DNA of 64,000 nucleotides from an uncultured Nitrospira sp. (GTDB lineage Bacteria; Nitrospirota; Nitrospiria; Nitrospirales; Nitrospiraceae): NCBI GenBank assembly GCA_902500775.1, contig CABVRZ010000004.1, positions 124,001 to 188,000 of the forward strand, read 5' to 3'. Shown piece by piece: positions 34,166 to 41,708 of this stretch (position 1 is its first letter; each line of letters starts with the position of its first letter). The notes under the pieces were generated by a model. It saw only the letters and a program-made list of their open reading frames with translations, ran no database searches and was not told where the DNA came from. The position numbers and the translations under genes were made by a program.

Positions 34166-34294
34166 TCATTTCATGAAACCGCCGAAATAGAGTGCAAATC
34201 CAACGATCCCGATAAGAAGTGCGCCATACAAATACACCCATCCTGGCTCGTGGGTGAGGTCGTCCTTAACGTCCTTTAAGTGTAGATCACTCAT
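34166..34294 (-). CDS. 42-residue single-helix membrane protein
   Basis: ATG at 34292-34294 after a near-perfect AAGGAGGTG ribosome site; TGA at 34166-34168. The sequence starts MSDLHLKDVKDDLTHEPGW, is charged and soluble, then has one membrane helix (VYLYGALLIGIVGFALYFGG) and a short MK tail. This is the layout of small single-pass regulators or subunits of respiratory complexes. No homologue family is claimed. The strong ribosome site and clean helix argue for a real gene. Confidence 0.7.
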   Translation of the reverse strand: MSDLHLKDVKDDLTHEPGWVYLYGALLIGIVGFALYFGGFMK

Positions 34295-34759
34295 AGAGCA
34301 CCTCCTTGTGTGAAACCTCCTATGTTCCGTAGAAGAGTGTTTGGACCGTCCTCTATGCTTGCTACACGATAATAAGTAAAACGTTCCTTCGCCATCGCCC
34401 GAAAGAGTGAATTTGCGGCTACACCGAATGGGTGAAGTGGCCGGTACGCACAGGACGGATCAATGGGACTTGAGGTAGATCAGAGTAGCTCCCACGCGAC
34501 CCAAACCGAACGACCACTGAACTGAAAAGTAGCTGTTCAGCGTTGGTGTGTGCAGTGCCTGGGGGTGTGAGTCTTCTCAAAAAGGTGGCCTTATGCCGAC
34601 TCTCACAAGAACCCATGAGAAATGGTCCCGTAGACGCGATTCATTGAAACGATAGCAGCCATGGCGTATGGTTTGCGAATAGTAACGGTGTGTTACACGG
34701 ACAGGAATTGGAAGATCCGGTCCGTATGCGGATCCATCTAAACATAGTTGAGTGCACAG
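34295..34759. other. Gene-free stretch left of the cassette-like region
   Basis: No supported gene. Presumably it contains the promoter of the 42-residue protein gene near its left side. At its right end GTTGAGT (34747-34753) fits the attC R' core pattern GTTRRRY, but no matching left core was found. Confidence 0.4.
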
Positions 34760-35191
34760 ATGCTCCATTCGTGGGCGGACGCATTGGCTAACGTAAAGGT
34801 TCGCATCACGCTGCTATTACTGGGGGTCCTTGCAACCGTGGCATTGGGGCCGATATCTATTTTCGGTACCTACATGCTGGTTACGTCGTTTGTGTCGTAC
34901 GCCCAAGGAGAGTCCATGTTTCTTGATTGGAGCGTGGTGGGTACGGGAGGTGTTATTGCAATCACAGCCGCCTGGGTTCGTCTTCTTGTGCCACGCCGAT
35001 ACTTCCAAGAACGCGCAATTCTCAAATGGGCTACCGCGGTAGGTTTAGCTCTCGGCCTAGTCCTCGCCTGCCTACTCCTTTTCAACCCTGCGATGGCGTG
35101 GCTGGTTGTGCTCACGATCCCCATTGGCGCATTCCTCCTTGGAGCCACGCTCGGTGAGCATGAGCCCCATATTGAGAACCGCAGGCTATAA
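34760..35191 (+). CDS. Four-helix membrane protein of unknown function, probable gene-cassette content
   Basis: The 143-residue protein has four hydrophobic segments (about 14-45, 62-76, 90-108 and 112-130). I do not recognise a family. The ATG at 34760 is used; a TTG four codons upstream is inside a GTTGAGT sequence that resembles an attC core. No good ribosome site is present, which is common in integron cassettes. An attC-like site begins 9 bp after the stop. Confidence 0.55.
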   Translation: MLHSWADALANVKVRITLLLLGVLATVALGPISIFGTYMLVTSFVSYAQGESMFLDWSVVGTGGVIAITAAWVRLLVPRRYFQERAILKWATAVGLALGLVLACLLLFNPAMAWLVVLTIPIGAFLLGATLGEHEPHIENRRL

Positions 35192-35199
35192 AACGGTAC

Positions 35200-35268
35200 G
35201 CCCTAACCCCTCGCTCAACGCGAACGCGCCGCCATTTGGAGGGAGTGCGAGGCACACGCAGGTTACCG
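35200..35268 (+). other. attC-like recombination site 1
   Basis: Left arm GCCCTAACCCCTCGCTC contains an R'' core (CCCTAAC) and an L'' arm; right arm GAGTGCGAGG then, after eight bases, GGTTACC. CCTCGCTC and GAGTGCGAGG pair with two unpaired bases on one side, the extrahelical-base feature that integrases use. The right core GTTACCG departs from GTTRRRY, so the site is degenerate. Confidence 0.55.
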
Positions 35269-35299
35269 GACACGTTCTGGCTATTCAAAGGGTGTTTAT

Positions 35300-35581
35300 A
35301 TGCAACACGTGTTAATCATTCATGAGGTTGAAGCGTATCCGGCATGGAAGGCAATTTTTGATCAGGCAGCTGGTCTGAGAAAGCGGGCCGGAGAAATCAG
35401 CTATCAGTTGCTGCGCTATGAGAACGATGCCAATAAAATCGTCCACTTCTCGGAGTGGGCATCGCTGGAGCAGGCCCGATGTTTCTTCGAATCTTCTGAA
35501 CTGGTCGAAATCCGGAGAAAGGCTGGCGTCAAAGCGCCCGCCTTCATCTACCTGCAAGAGATAGAGCCTGGCGTGCTATAG
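35300..35581 (+). CDS. ABM-fold (antibiotic biosynthesis monooxygenase-like) protein in a cassette
   Basis: A 93-residue protein of the dimeric ferredoxin-like ABM type: VLIIHEVEAYPAWKAIFDQA at the start, a central RYENDANKIVHFSEW, and a last strand AFIYLQEIE. ABM proteins include small monooxygenases and haem-degrading or signal-related enzymes; no substrate is suggested. The gene stands alone between two attC-like sites, the right one starting directly after its stop codon, so it has the form of a single-gene integron cassette. Confidence 0.72.
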   Translation: MQHVLIIHEVEAYPAWKAIFDQAAGLRKRAGEISYQLLRYENDANKIVHFSEWASLEQARCFFESSELVEIRRKAGVKAPAFIYLQEIEPGVL

Positions 35582-35632
35582 GGCTAACCTATCGCTCGAA
35601 AGGAACGCGGCAAGAGTGCGGCGTCGTTAGGC
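35582..35632 (+). other. attC-like recombination site 2
   Basis: GGCTAAC (35582-35588) at the left and GTTAGGC (35626-35632) at the right are inverted core sites with one mismatch. Between them CGCTC and GAGTGCGG act as L''/L' arms. The right core fits GTTRRRY exactly. The next gene starts 6 bases later, as expected for a cassette array. Confidence 0.75.
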
Positions 35633-35638
35633 ATTGGA

Positions 35639-36160
35639 ATGCAGCTCGCCCCTGTCGATGCACAGCGATTCATCCAAGGCTACAAGCTGTTGATGCTTGA
35701 GGTCTTAGGTGAACGGGAAGATCACATTACCGGCAGCGTCGTTCCGTTGCTTGCGAAGGCGCGTGCGAAGCTTGTTGGTAAACCGGCCTTGCTGCGTCAG
35801 GCGATCGCGCAGCTTGAAGCACGACAGGCCAAGCTGGATTGCGGGGTCGTCATGGCCCTAGAAGGGCTCGAAGTGCGGCAATGGGTTTATCTTCGGGACA
35901 CGAAACTTCATTCGATCATGATTGATTGGAACGCAGATCGTGCCTTCGGGGTACTCGGGCTTACCCAGGGACTCCGGGATCTTATCGGCGGCACCGGGGT
36001 AATTATCGAGGCGGGGTTGGTACGCTACTGTGGGCGATATGTGTGTGACGGCATCATTTCGCAAGTGGTGTGGCTCGGCCCAGGATACAGAAGAAGTTGG
36101 AATGAGACATTCAAGGAGATCAAGGCATCAGGACAATTTCATGCGAAAGCCGACGTCTAA
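35639..36160 (+). CDS. Cassette-borne protein of unknown function
   Basis: A 173-residue protein with a helical N-terminal half (QRFIQGYKLLMLEVLGERED onward) and a beta-rich C-terminal half (RQWVYLRDTKLHSIMID). No family is recognised. It starts 6 bp after the attC-like core GTTAGGC, and its TAA stop lies inside the next core-like GTCTAAC (36155-36161), a layout frequent in integron gene cassettes. No ribosome site of note is seen. Confidence 0.68.
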   Translation: MQLAPVDAQRFIQGYKLLMLEVLGEREDHITGSVVPLLAKARAKLVGKPALLRQAIAQLEARQAKLDCGVVMALEGLEVRQWVYLRDTKLHSIMIDWNADRAFGVLGLTQGLRDLIGGTGVIIEAGLVRYCGRYVCDGIISQVVWLGPGYRRSWNETFKEIKASGQFHAKADV

Positions 36161-36189
36161 CAATACTGTCAATCGGATCTCCGTAAGAC
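36155..36189 (+). other. Possible truncated attC site 3
   Basis: GTCTAAC (36155-36161) followed by AATACTGTCAAT matches the left part of an attC; GTAAGAC (36183-36189) is one base off the inverse core GTTAGAC. At 35 bp it is shorter than usual, so the site is likely degenerate or cut. Confidence 0.35.
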
Positions 36190-36342
36190 ATGCATGAGAA
36201 TAGATTTCGTCGTGACGCTCCTACCTCATTGGGCTATGACCAGCGTCAATGTGAGAGGGTCCAGGATGGAATTGTGATGTCCAGGTTCATTGGTAATGTT
36301 GCCGGATGCGCCAGGGGTTTAAAGGGCTTATTACAAACTCTC

Positions 36343-38250
36343 TTAGGTGACGCCCAGCGCAAACCAACCAGCCCAGCCTGTAGCGCCGTCCCACCAGGTA
36401 CTGTAAATAAGGCCATCCGAGCCAACGGTGAACAAGTCGATGTGATCCGCAACGCGAGAAATCGCTGCGACCTGCCCACCAGGCATGCCAACACCGCCCG
36501 AAACATTGAACCAGCCTGCCCAGTTCTGACCTTCATGCCACCAAGTGCTATAGACGCGGTTGTCGGTGCCGATGACGAACAGGTCGAGGTGGCCCGAATA
36601 CCGGGCGATGGCGGTGATTGGAGACCCCGATGATGCCAAGCCGCCAGCGATTTGAAACCAGTTGCCCCACCCACCACGCGCATTCCACCATGTGGACATG
36701 ATGCGGCCATCTGAGGCGGTAGTAAAAAGGTCGAGTTGGTCGGGGAAGCGACTGACCACCGTGATTGTCGAATCCGGCCGACATCCCAGGTTGCCGATTG
36801 GGAACCAGCCATGCCAGCCGCTGCGTTCGTCCCACCAGCAACTCCACACGCGGTTATCGGTTCCCACTGTGAATAAATCAAGATGGAACGGATAGCGCGC
36901 AACGGCGGTGACCGGAGCACCGGCTGCGGCTATGCCCCCTTGGACGTGGAACCATGCGGCCCAGCCAGTGCGTACATCCCACCAGGTGGACATGGTCCGT
37001 CCGTCCGAGGCTGTCGTGAACAAATCGAGATGATCGCTGTAGCGAGAGACCACATTGACAATCGATCCGGGTCGACACACTAGGTCGCCGATCTGAAACC
37101 AGGAATGCCAGCCATTGGCCGCATTCCACCATGCGCTCCACACCCTGTTATCTGTACCAACGGTGAACAGGTCAATGTGTCCAGCGTAACGGTGAACCGC
37201 AGTAACGGGCGAACCAGGTCCTCCTGGAGAGGCGATGCCGCCCATCAGGTTGAACCATCCGGCCCAACCGCTTGACTGATCCCACCAATTGCTTACCGTG
37301 CGGCCGTCGTTGGTCACCGCGAATACGTCAAGATGTTCGGGGAACCGGGCAATGACAGAGATCGGAGTGCGTGCGCGGGCGGGTAGCGTCGCCAATGGTC
37401 CAATACGGTTCCAGATTACCTGTCGGCAGATACGACAGAATGGTACGCTGAGCGCACGCATCTTACAGTCGTATTCCGGTCGATACGCGCCACAGTGGTA
37501 ATAGTGCGCTCCTTCAAACAGACCAACCGTACCAACTGGCACTGGGCTGGGTCGACCATCTACCTGCGAGCAATCAGGATTAGCCATCGTTGGGATTGCT
37601 GTCGTACTGGCTACCGTCCAGCGCCATTTGAGGGTGTTGCGATTCGAGTTGGTGGTGACATTCGGCTCACTGGGCTCACCGGCGGGGTGGTGATCGTGGC
37701 CGGTTTCGTTACCACCGGCATAGTAGGGATATTCATCGGCAAGTCCAAACGCCGTGTGCCCCATTTCATGGATCGCAATTTCAGTGGCGCCATCGGCGAG
37801 CGAATACGTGCCGACCGATCCGCCACTCCCGCCGTAAATGGTGGAGTTGACCACAACCAGAACCACGGTGAACTCAGGTACCTGTGCCGCCGCTACCTGC
37901 AGCGCCGTTGTCGTATTGCAAAGGAGCAGGCGGCGAATGTTGTTGCCACCGAACGAAGCATCGAAGTATGTCTTCACCATCGCCCCAGTCCCGCCCGCTG
38001 CGGCTGGATCGTCAGCACCTGCATCGGTTGAGCGGACGTTCACTCGAAATATATTGATCGCGGCGCTCAAATCGTCGAATGGGGGCGTAGTTCGGAAGGC
38101 GTTAACGAAAGTCGTACAAGAGTTGTTGAAGTCATTCTGTTGTGCTGCGGTAAAGCCTTCGGCGAGGAGGACGACGTTGAACGCGCGATTGCGCGGGGCC
38201 GAGCCCGCGATCTGGGTCGTGCCTATGACGGCACCATCTGCAGTTGACAT
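36343..38250 (-). CDS. M64-type zinc peptidase fused to a seven-repeat PLL-like beta-propeller
   Basis: The 635-residue protein starts at the ATG at 38250 behind AGGAG. Residues about 1-300 match the M64 (IgA peptidase-like) family: zinc motif HEMGH (161-165), then AFGLADEY with the third ligand Asp172. Residues about 310-635 contain seven repeats of about 45 residues, each with an HLDLFxxxxDxRxxSxWW core, then GWxxWF. They alternate between a TVGTDNRVWS and a TTASDGRTMS type, which suggests growth by two-blade duplication. This is the pattern of the Photorhabdus lectin family, a seven-bladed sugar-binding propeller. No Sec signal is visible. The propeller may anchor the peptidase to glycans. 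Confidence 0.82.
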   Translation of the reverse strand: MSTADGAVIGTTQIAGSAPRNRAFNVVLLAEGFTAAQQNDFNNSCTTFVNAFRTTPPFDDLSAAINIFRVNVRSTDAGADDPAAAGGTGAMVKTYFDASFGGNNIRRLLLCNTTTALQVAAAQVPEFTVVLVVVNSTIYGGSGGSVGTYSLADGATEIAIHEMGHTAFGLADEYPYYAGGNETGHDHHPAGEPSEPNVTTNSNRNTLKWRWTVASTTAIPTMANPDCSQVDGRPSPVPVGTVGLFEGAHYYHCGAYRPEYDCKMRALSVPFCRICRQVIWNRIGPLATLPARARTPISVIARFPEHLDVFAVTNDGRTVSNWWDQSSGWAGWFNLMGGIASPGGPGSPVTAVHRYAGHIDLFTVGTDNRVWSAWWNAANGWHSWFQIGDLVCRPGSIVNVVSRYSDHLDLFTTASDGRTMSTWWDVRTGWAAWFHVQGGIAAAGAPVTAVARYPFHLDLFTVGTDNRVWSCWWDERSGWHGWFPIGNLGCRPDSTITVVSRFPDQLDLFTTASDGRIMSTWWNARGGWGNWFQIAGGLASSGSPITAIARYSGHLDLFVIGTDNRVYSTWWHEGQNWAGWFNVSGGVGMPGGQVAAISRVADHIDLFTVGSDGLIYSTWWDGATGWAGWFALGVT

Positions 38251-38269
38251 GGTTCGGCTCCTATTCTCA

Positions 38270-38842
38270 CTAGTTGAGTTTGAGTGGGAAGGTCGCAAGA
38301 TCAGTGGCCTCGGGAGCGCCTACTACGCGACTGGTGGCACCACCAGCCGGCAGCTGCGTCTCCGGCTGTGCCGGCGCCACACGCACCACCGCTACTCTAT
38401 TGGCCGCTTGCGGCACAGGAATGACCACCGTGAAGGCACCTTTCACCTTCGCTGGATCGACGCGCACGATTGCGTCACCCGCCCGCTCCGGGAAAATCTC
38501 CGTGCTAGTGGCAAAGGCATCTCGTGCGGGCACCCGTGTCAAAGTCATACCGTCAGCATCACGGGCATCCACATAGACACCAGCCTGGTGCGCCCGAGCG
38601 ATATCGAACCCGGTGACAACCATGTCTACTAGCTGTTGGCTGACCAAGCGAACCTGCGCTCCTTCGTACTCGAAGATGAGGCGCGCAGCGCGTGTCGTGC
38701 TTGCTTGATTGTTCTCGTTGCTTGGCATGACTTGCCCTCCAGATTTCAGCTCATCTTGTTTACAGCCACACACGGCTACTGCCGCAGCAAGTGCAAGGAT
38801 AAGGGTGCGGGATTGCACTTGCGCAAGTAATTCACGAGCCAT
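38270..38842 (-). CDS. Lipoprotein upstream of the M64-propeller gene
   Basis: A 190-residue lipoprotein (signal segment about 13-24, lipobox VCGC). A Gln/Asn/Ser-rich linker precedes two beta-rich stretches (RLIFEYEGAQVRLVSQQLVD and AIVRVDPAKVKGAFTVVIPV). Its stop is 19 bp before the start of the M64-propeller gene on the same strand, so the two form an operon. It may present or anchor the peptidase at the membrane, but this is inference. No family is recognised. Confidence 0.68.
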   Translation of the reverse strand: MARELLAQVQSRTLILALAAAVAVCGCKQDELKSGGQVMPSNENNQASTTRAARLIFEYEGAQVRLVSQQLVDMVVTGFDIARAHQAGVYVDARDADGMTLTRVPARDAFATSTEIFPERAGDAIVRVDPAKVKGAFTVVIPVPQAANRVAVVRVAPAQPETQLPAGGATSRVVGAPEATDLATFPLKLN

Positions 38843-39557
38843 TGTTCATTACACCGGTGCGTGTTAGCGCCTACCGGTGGCTCACCGTAGTCACGGGAAT
38901 CTGCAATTGCAAGCGATCGTGATGAAAACTTAAGAAGGCAAATCAGGTGCCAGCATGGGACAGAGATGCCGAGCCATCGAAGGATGCACTAAATGTCTTT
39001 GTATTCAACGTTCTACGTGTTGTACCTACCTGAAGCACCTCTTCCGATTATAAGCATGTGTATCAATAGAGATTCATGAGGTGAATCCAATCCGATTCAC
39101 AGAAGGGCATCACCGGCCTGTGGTGTGGATGAGTAGAGGGGTGACCAGAGGGGCAGGCCCTACGGGAATGATCCTTGGAAGGCAGCAGTTTACAGGGGGC
39201 AAAGGACCTTGGAAGTGGCACATGGGTTCCCCCCGTGCGCTGCGAGCCATGCGGGTTCCAGGTGAGTGCTCAGTGGATCGTAAGGCAGGTCAGCGCATGA
39301 GCCGCAGTTGCATCCTTAAAACATGGCACGAGAGGGATAAGTCAAGGCCATATGCTATAGAAAGAATGGTGACTACTTCTGGCCATGAGTGGACTTTCGA
39401 GACTTGAGTTCATCTGACATGGCCTATTCGAGAAAACAACGAGTAAGAGAAATGAGGCGACTATTCATTGGGTTTCTCGGATGTCGCAAGGATGGGATGG
39501 AATATCGAATCGGCATTGATCGCAGTGTTCAGATCGGATGCCATCCCCCTGCGGCCT
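38843..39557. other. 715-bp stretch without a supported gene
   Basis: Between the lipoprotein gene and the response regulator. CACCGGT and ACCGGTG (38852-38879) form a 7-bp inverted repeat just upstream of the lipoprotein gene, a possible operator. Open frames present have no ribosome site and no recognisable content. Confidence 0.4.
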
Positions 39558-40193
39558 TTACTCAGCTAAATCCGGTGGATACCGTCTTCTGGCTTCGCGG
39601 CGTAAGGCAGCTCTGCTACGAAGGCTGAGTTTTGACATGATATTTCTAACATGGGTTCTCACAGTAGCCATCTCTATCCCTAACTTCTTGGCGATGGTCA
39701 CATCACGCATTGTTTTGGCGACGAGGGGCAATATTCTTTTGTCCTCTGTCTTGGTGAGCGGCCAGATGTCTGGCTTCGGGAGCTTTTGCGTTGGGAAATA
39801 TTCACCTCCTGCTAAAACGGTTGTAATCGCCTGCTCGAATTCTTCCATATCCTTACCTTTGACTGTATAGCCACGTGCGCCAGATTCCTTCGCGTCCTTC
39901 AATCGATATGGGGTAGCATCTGCACTGTACATCAAAATCTTAAGATCTGGGAACGCGGCAGCCAAGTCTTTGGTTAGCTTCAGTCCATTAGGGCGAGAGC
40001 CGAGACGGATATCGATGATTGCAAGATCAAGCGATTGGTTCCTGGCTGCTTGCAATGCTTCGTCGCCATTCGTAGCTGTGGCTACAACATGAACCTCAGG
40101 CGCTATTTCCTTAAGGACGTCGCATAATCCACGGAGTGCAATGAAGTGATCTTCAACGATCAGGGTCTTGATCTGTGCGCGATGTGCCACCAT
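39558..40193 (-). CDS. NarL/FixJ-type response regulator
   Basis: The 211-residue regulator has a receiver domain (1-125) with acidic pocket Glu14-Asp15, phosphoacceptor Asp61 (AIIDIRLG) and Lys112 (VKGK). A LuxR-type HTH follows (about 145-205, LTKTEDKRILPLVAKTMRDV). Its ATG lies 41 bp inside the end of the sensor kinase gene, so translation is coupled and the pair forms one two-component system. The target promoters are not evident. The flanking region downstream holds no gene for 700 bp. Confidence 0.92.
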   Translation of the reverse strand: MVAHRAQIKTLIVEDHFIALRGLCDVLKEIAPEVHVVATATNGDEALQAARNQSLDLAIIDIRLGSRPNGLKLTKDLAAAFPDLKILMYSADATPYRLKDAKESGARGYTVKGKDMEEFEQAITTVLAGGEYFPTQKLPKPDIWPLTKTEDKRILPLVAKTMRDVTIAKKLGIEMATVRTHVRNIMSKLSLRSRAALRREARRRYPPDLAE

Positions 40194-41541
40194 GCGATAG
40201 ACCTTTCGATCTTTCGAGTGGGATTCTGACGATGATCGTCGTCCCGCTCGGTGAGGAAGTTAGTTGAAATTCTCCACCCTCCACTTCGATTTTTCTTTGC
40301 ATATTACACAGACCTCTTCCACGATATGGATCGGTCCGTACATCCTCTACTTCAAAACCTGCGCCATTGTCCTGGGTTGTGAATGTGACATACTGCGCAT
40401 CGATTTCCAGGTGTAGGGATACGTGCGTGGCAGATGAATGGGTAGCGGCGTTGGTGAGAGCCAGTTGCGCAACATGATACAGCGTCTTTTGAGTGCAAAG
40501 AGGCAAACTCTTTGTCCCATCCACAATAATATTCGCCTCAACACGCCTCTCATCGGAAGTAAAGCGATCTGCAAGCGTCTGCAGCAAGCTGTCTAAAGTA
40601 TTGTGCTTCAAATCAGAGGGATCGAGGTCCTGTATCACCTGCTTAAGATCCGCCAATATTTGATCCATGAGTTCAGTGGCCTCTCTAAATGTAGCCGGAG
40701 GCAACGTACGGCGTTGGGTGATTCTTTGCAATCTGCGGATGCCAAGTTGTATCTTCTGTTTGCTAGCGACCAGCAGAGGATTGATAGAATCATGCAAGGC
40801 ATTGGCGATGCGATTGCGTTCTTCATCCTGCACGTGGGCCCTGATGAGCCTCATGATTCCCACGCTCATTATTGCGACACCGAAAGATGAAAATACGGCA
40901 ACAAGGAGCATGGTGCTGGAGATATTTTGCGATGCCTGTTCAGCAGCTTCATTAATGGCGGTATCAATATCATCAAGGTACATGCCTGTTCCCAACACCC
41001 ATTCCCAGCGTTTCAGGGCTATGACACAGGCGCGCTTTGGCACCGGGGCGTCTGTGTGGGTGGAAGGTTGCGACCACCAATAGTCCACAAATTCTTTCCC
41101 CTGTTGTGCAGCTTCAATCAGATCTTTGATCACCTGTTTGCTATCCCCATCTTTTCCAATGGCGCGACTCGCTAAATTGTGACCGACCAGTTGTGGTTGG
41201 CGCGGATGCATGAGCAGCCTGCCTTGGAAGTCATACAAAAAGAAGTAGCCATCTGGGCCGTAATCTAAGTTGGCTAGAATTGTTGCGGCGTCCTTCTTGG
41301 CTTGTTCTATGGTGACTACGTCAAACCGATCAGATTCATATAGCGGTGCTATGGCTTTGGTGGCCATGGCGCAGTAATGCTTCAACGCATCATCTTTACT
41401 GGCTCGATAAGTCCGTTCCCACGATTCTCGCTGGGATTGCGCTAGCTCTTGGGCCTGATGGTGAACAGTGAAGGCAATGAGGCTCAACGCCACGAGCGTT
41501 GGAAGGAGAGCATACAAAAGAATTTGGTTCTGGAATTTCAT
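40153..41541 (-). CDS. Cache-type sensor histidine kinase
   Basis: A 462-residue membrane sensor: helix 1 (about 8-25), an extracytoplasmic single Cache domain (about 30-200) with YGPDGYFFLYDFQGRLLMHP, which often binds small carboxylates or amines, helix 2 (about 208-230), and a HisKA_3 dimerisation domain with phosphoacceptor His250 in ANALHDSINP. The ATPase domain shows the N-box ALTNAATHSSATHV, DNGAGFEVEDV and GRGLCNM. It phosphorylates the overlapping NarL-type regulator. The gene is divergent from cstA. Confidence 0.92.
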   Translation of the reverse strand: MKFQNQILLYALLPTLVALSLIAFTVHHQAQELAQSQRESWERTYRASKDDALKHYCAMATKAIAPLYESDRFDVVTIEQAKKDAATILANLDYGPDGYFFLYDFQGRLLMHPRQPQLVGHNLASRAIGKDGDSKQVIKDLIEAAQQGKEFVDYWWSQPSTHTDAPVPKRACVIALKRWEWVLGTGMYLDDIDTAINEAAEQASQNISSTMLLVAVFSSFGVAIMSVGIMRLIRAHVQDEERNRIANALHDSINPLLVASKQKIQLGIRRLQRITQRRTLPPATFREATELMDQILADLKQVIQDLDPSDLKHNTLDSLLQTLADRFTSDERRVEANIIVDGTKSLPLCTQKTLYHVAQLALTNAATHSSATHVSLHLEIDAQYVTFTTQDNGAGFEVEDVRTDPYRGRGLCNMQRKIEVEGGEFQLTSSPSGTTIIVRIPLERSKGLSHGGTSRTDQDPDR

Positions 41542-41708
41542 CGAGCCAAGTCTATATCAACGATGGCGTGTCGACATCCACAAAATGTTGAGATGGTCTC
41601 CACGTTCTAGACGATGTGCAAAGTCTGCGACTCCTTCATGCTTTGCTCACGATACAGCGATGTCAGTACAGGCCGCAGAGGCGTGTATCTAGTAAGGAGG
41701 TCGTCGTG

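Noticed and set aside
34600-34753. Full attC site before the membrane protein gene
   Set aside because: GTTGAGT fits the right core, but no inverse left core or arm was found in the 130 bp before it.
38843-39557. Plus-strand frames as a gene before the response regulator
   Set aside because: No ribosome sites, no recognisable domain, and overlap with the regulator end.
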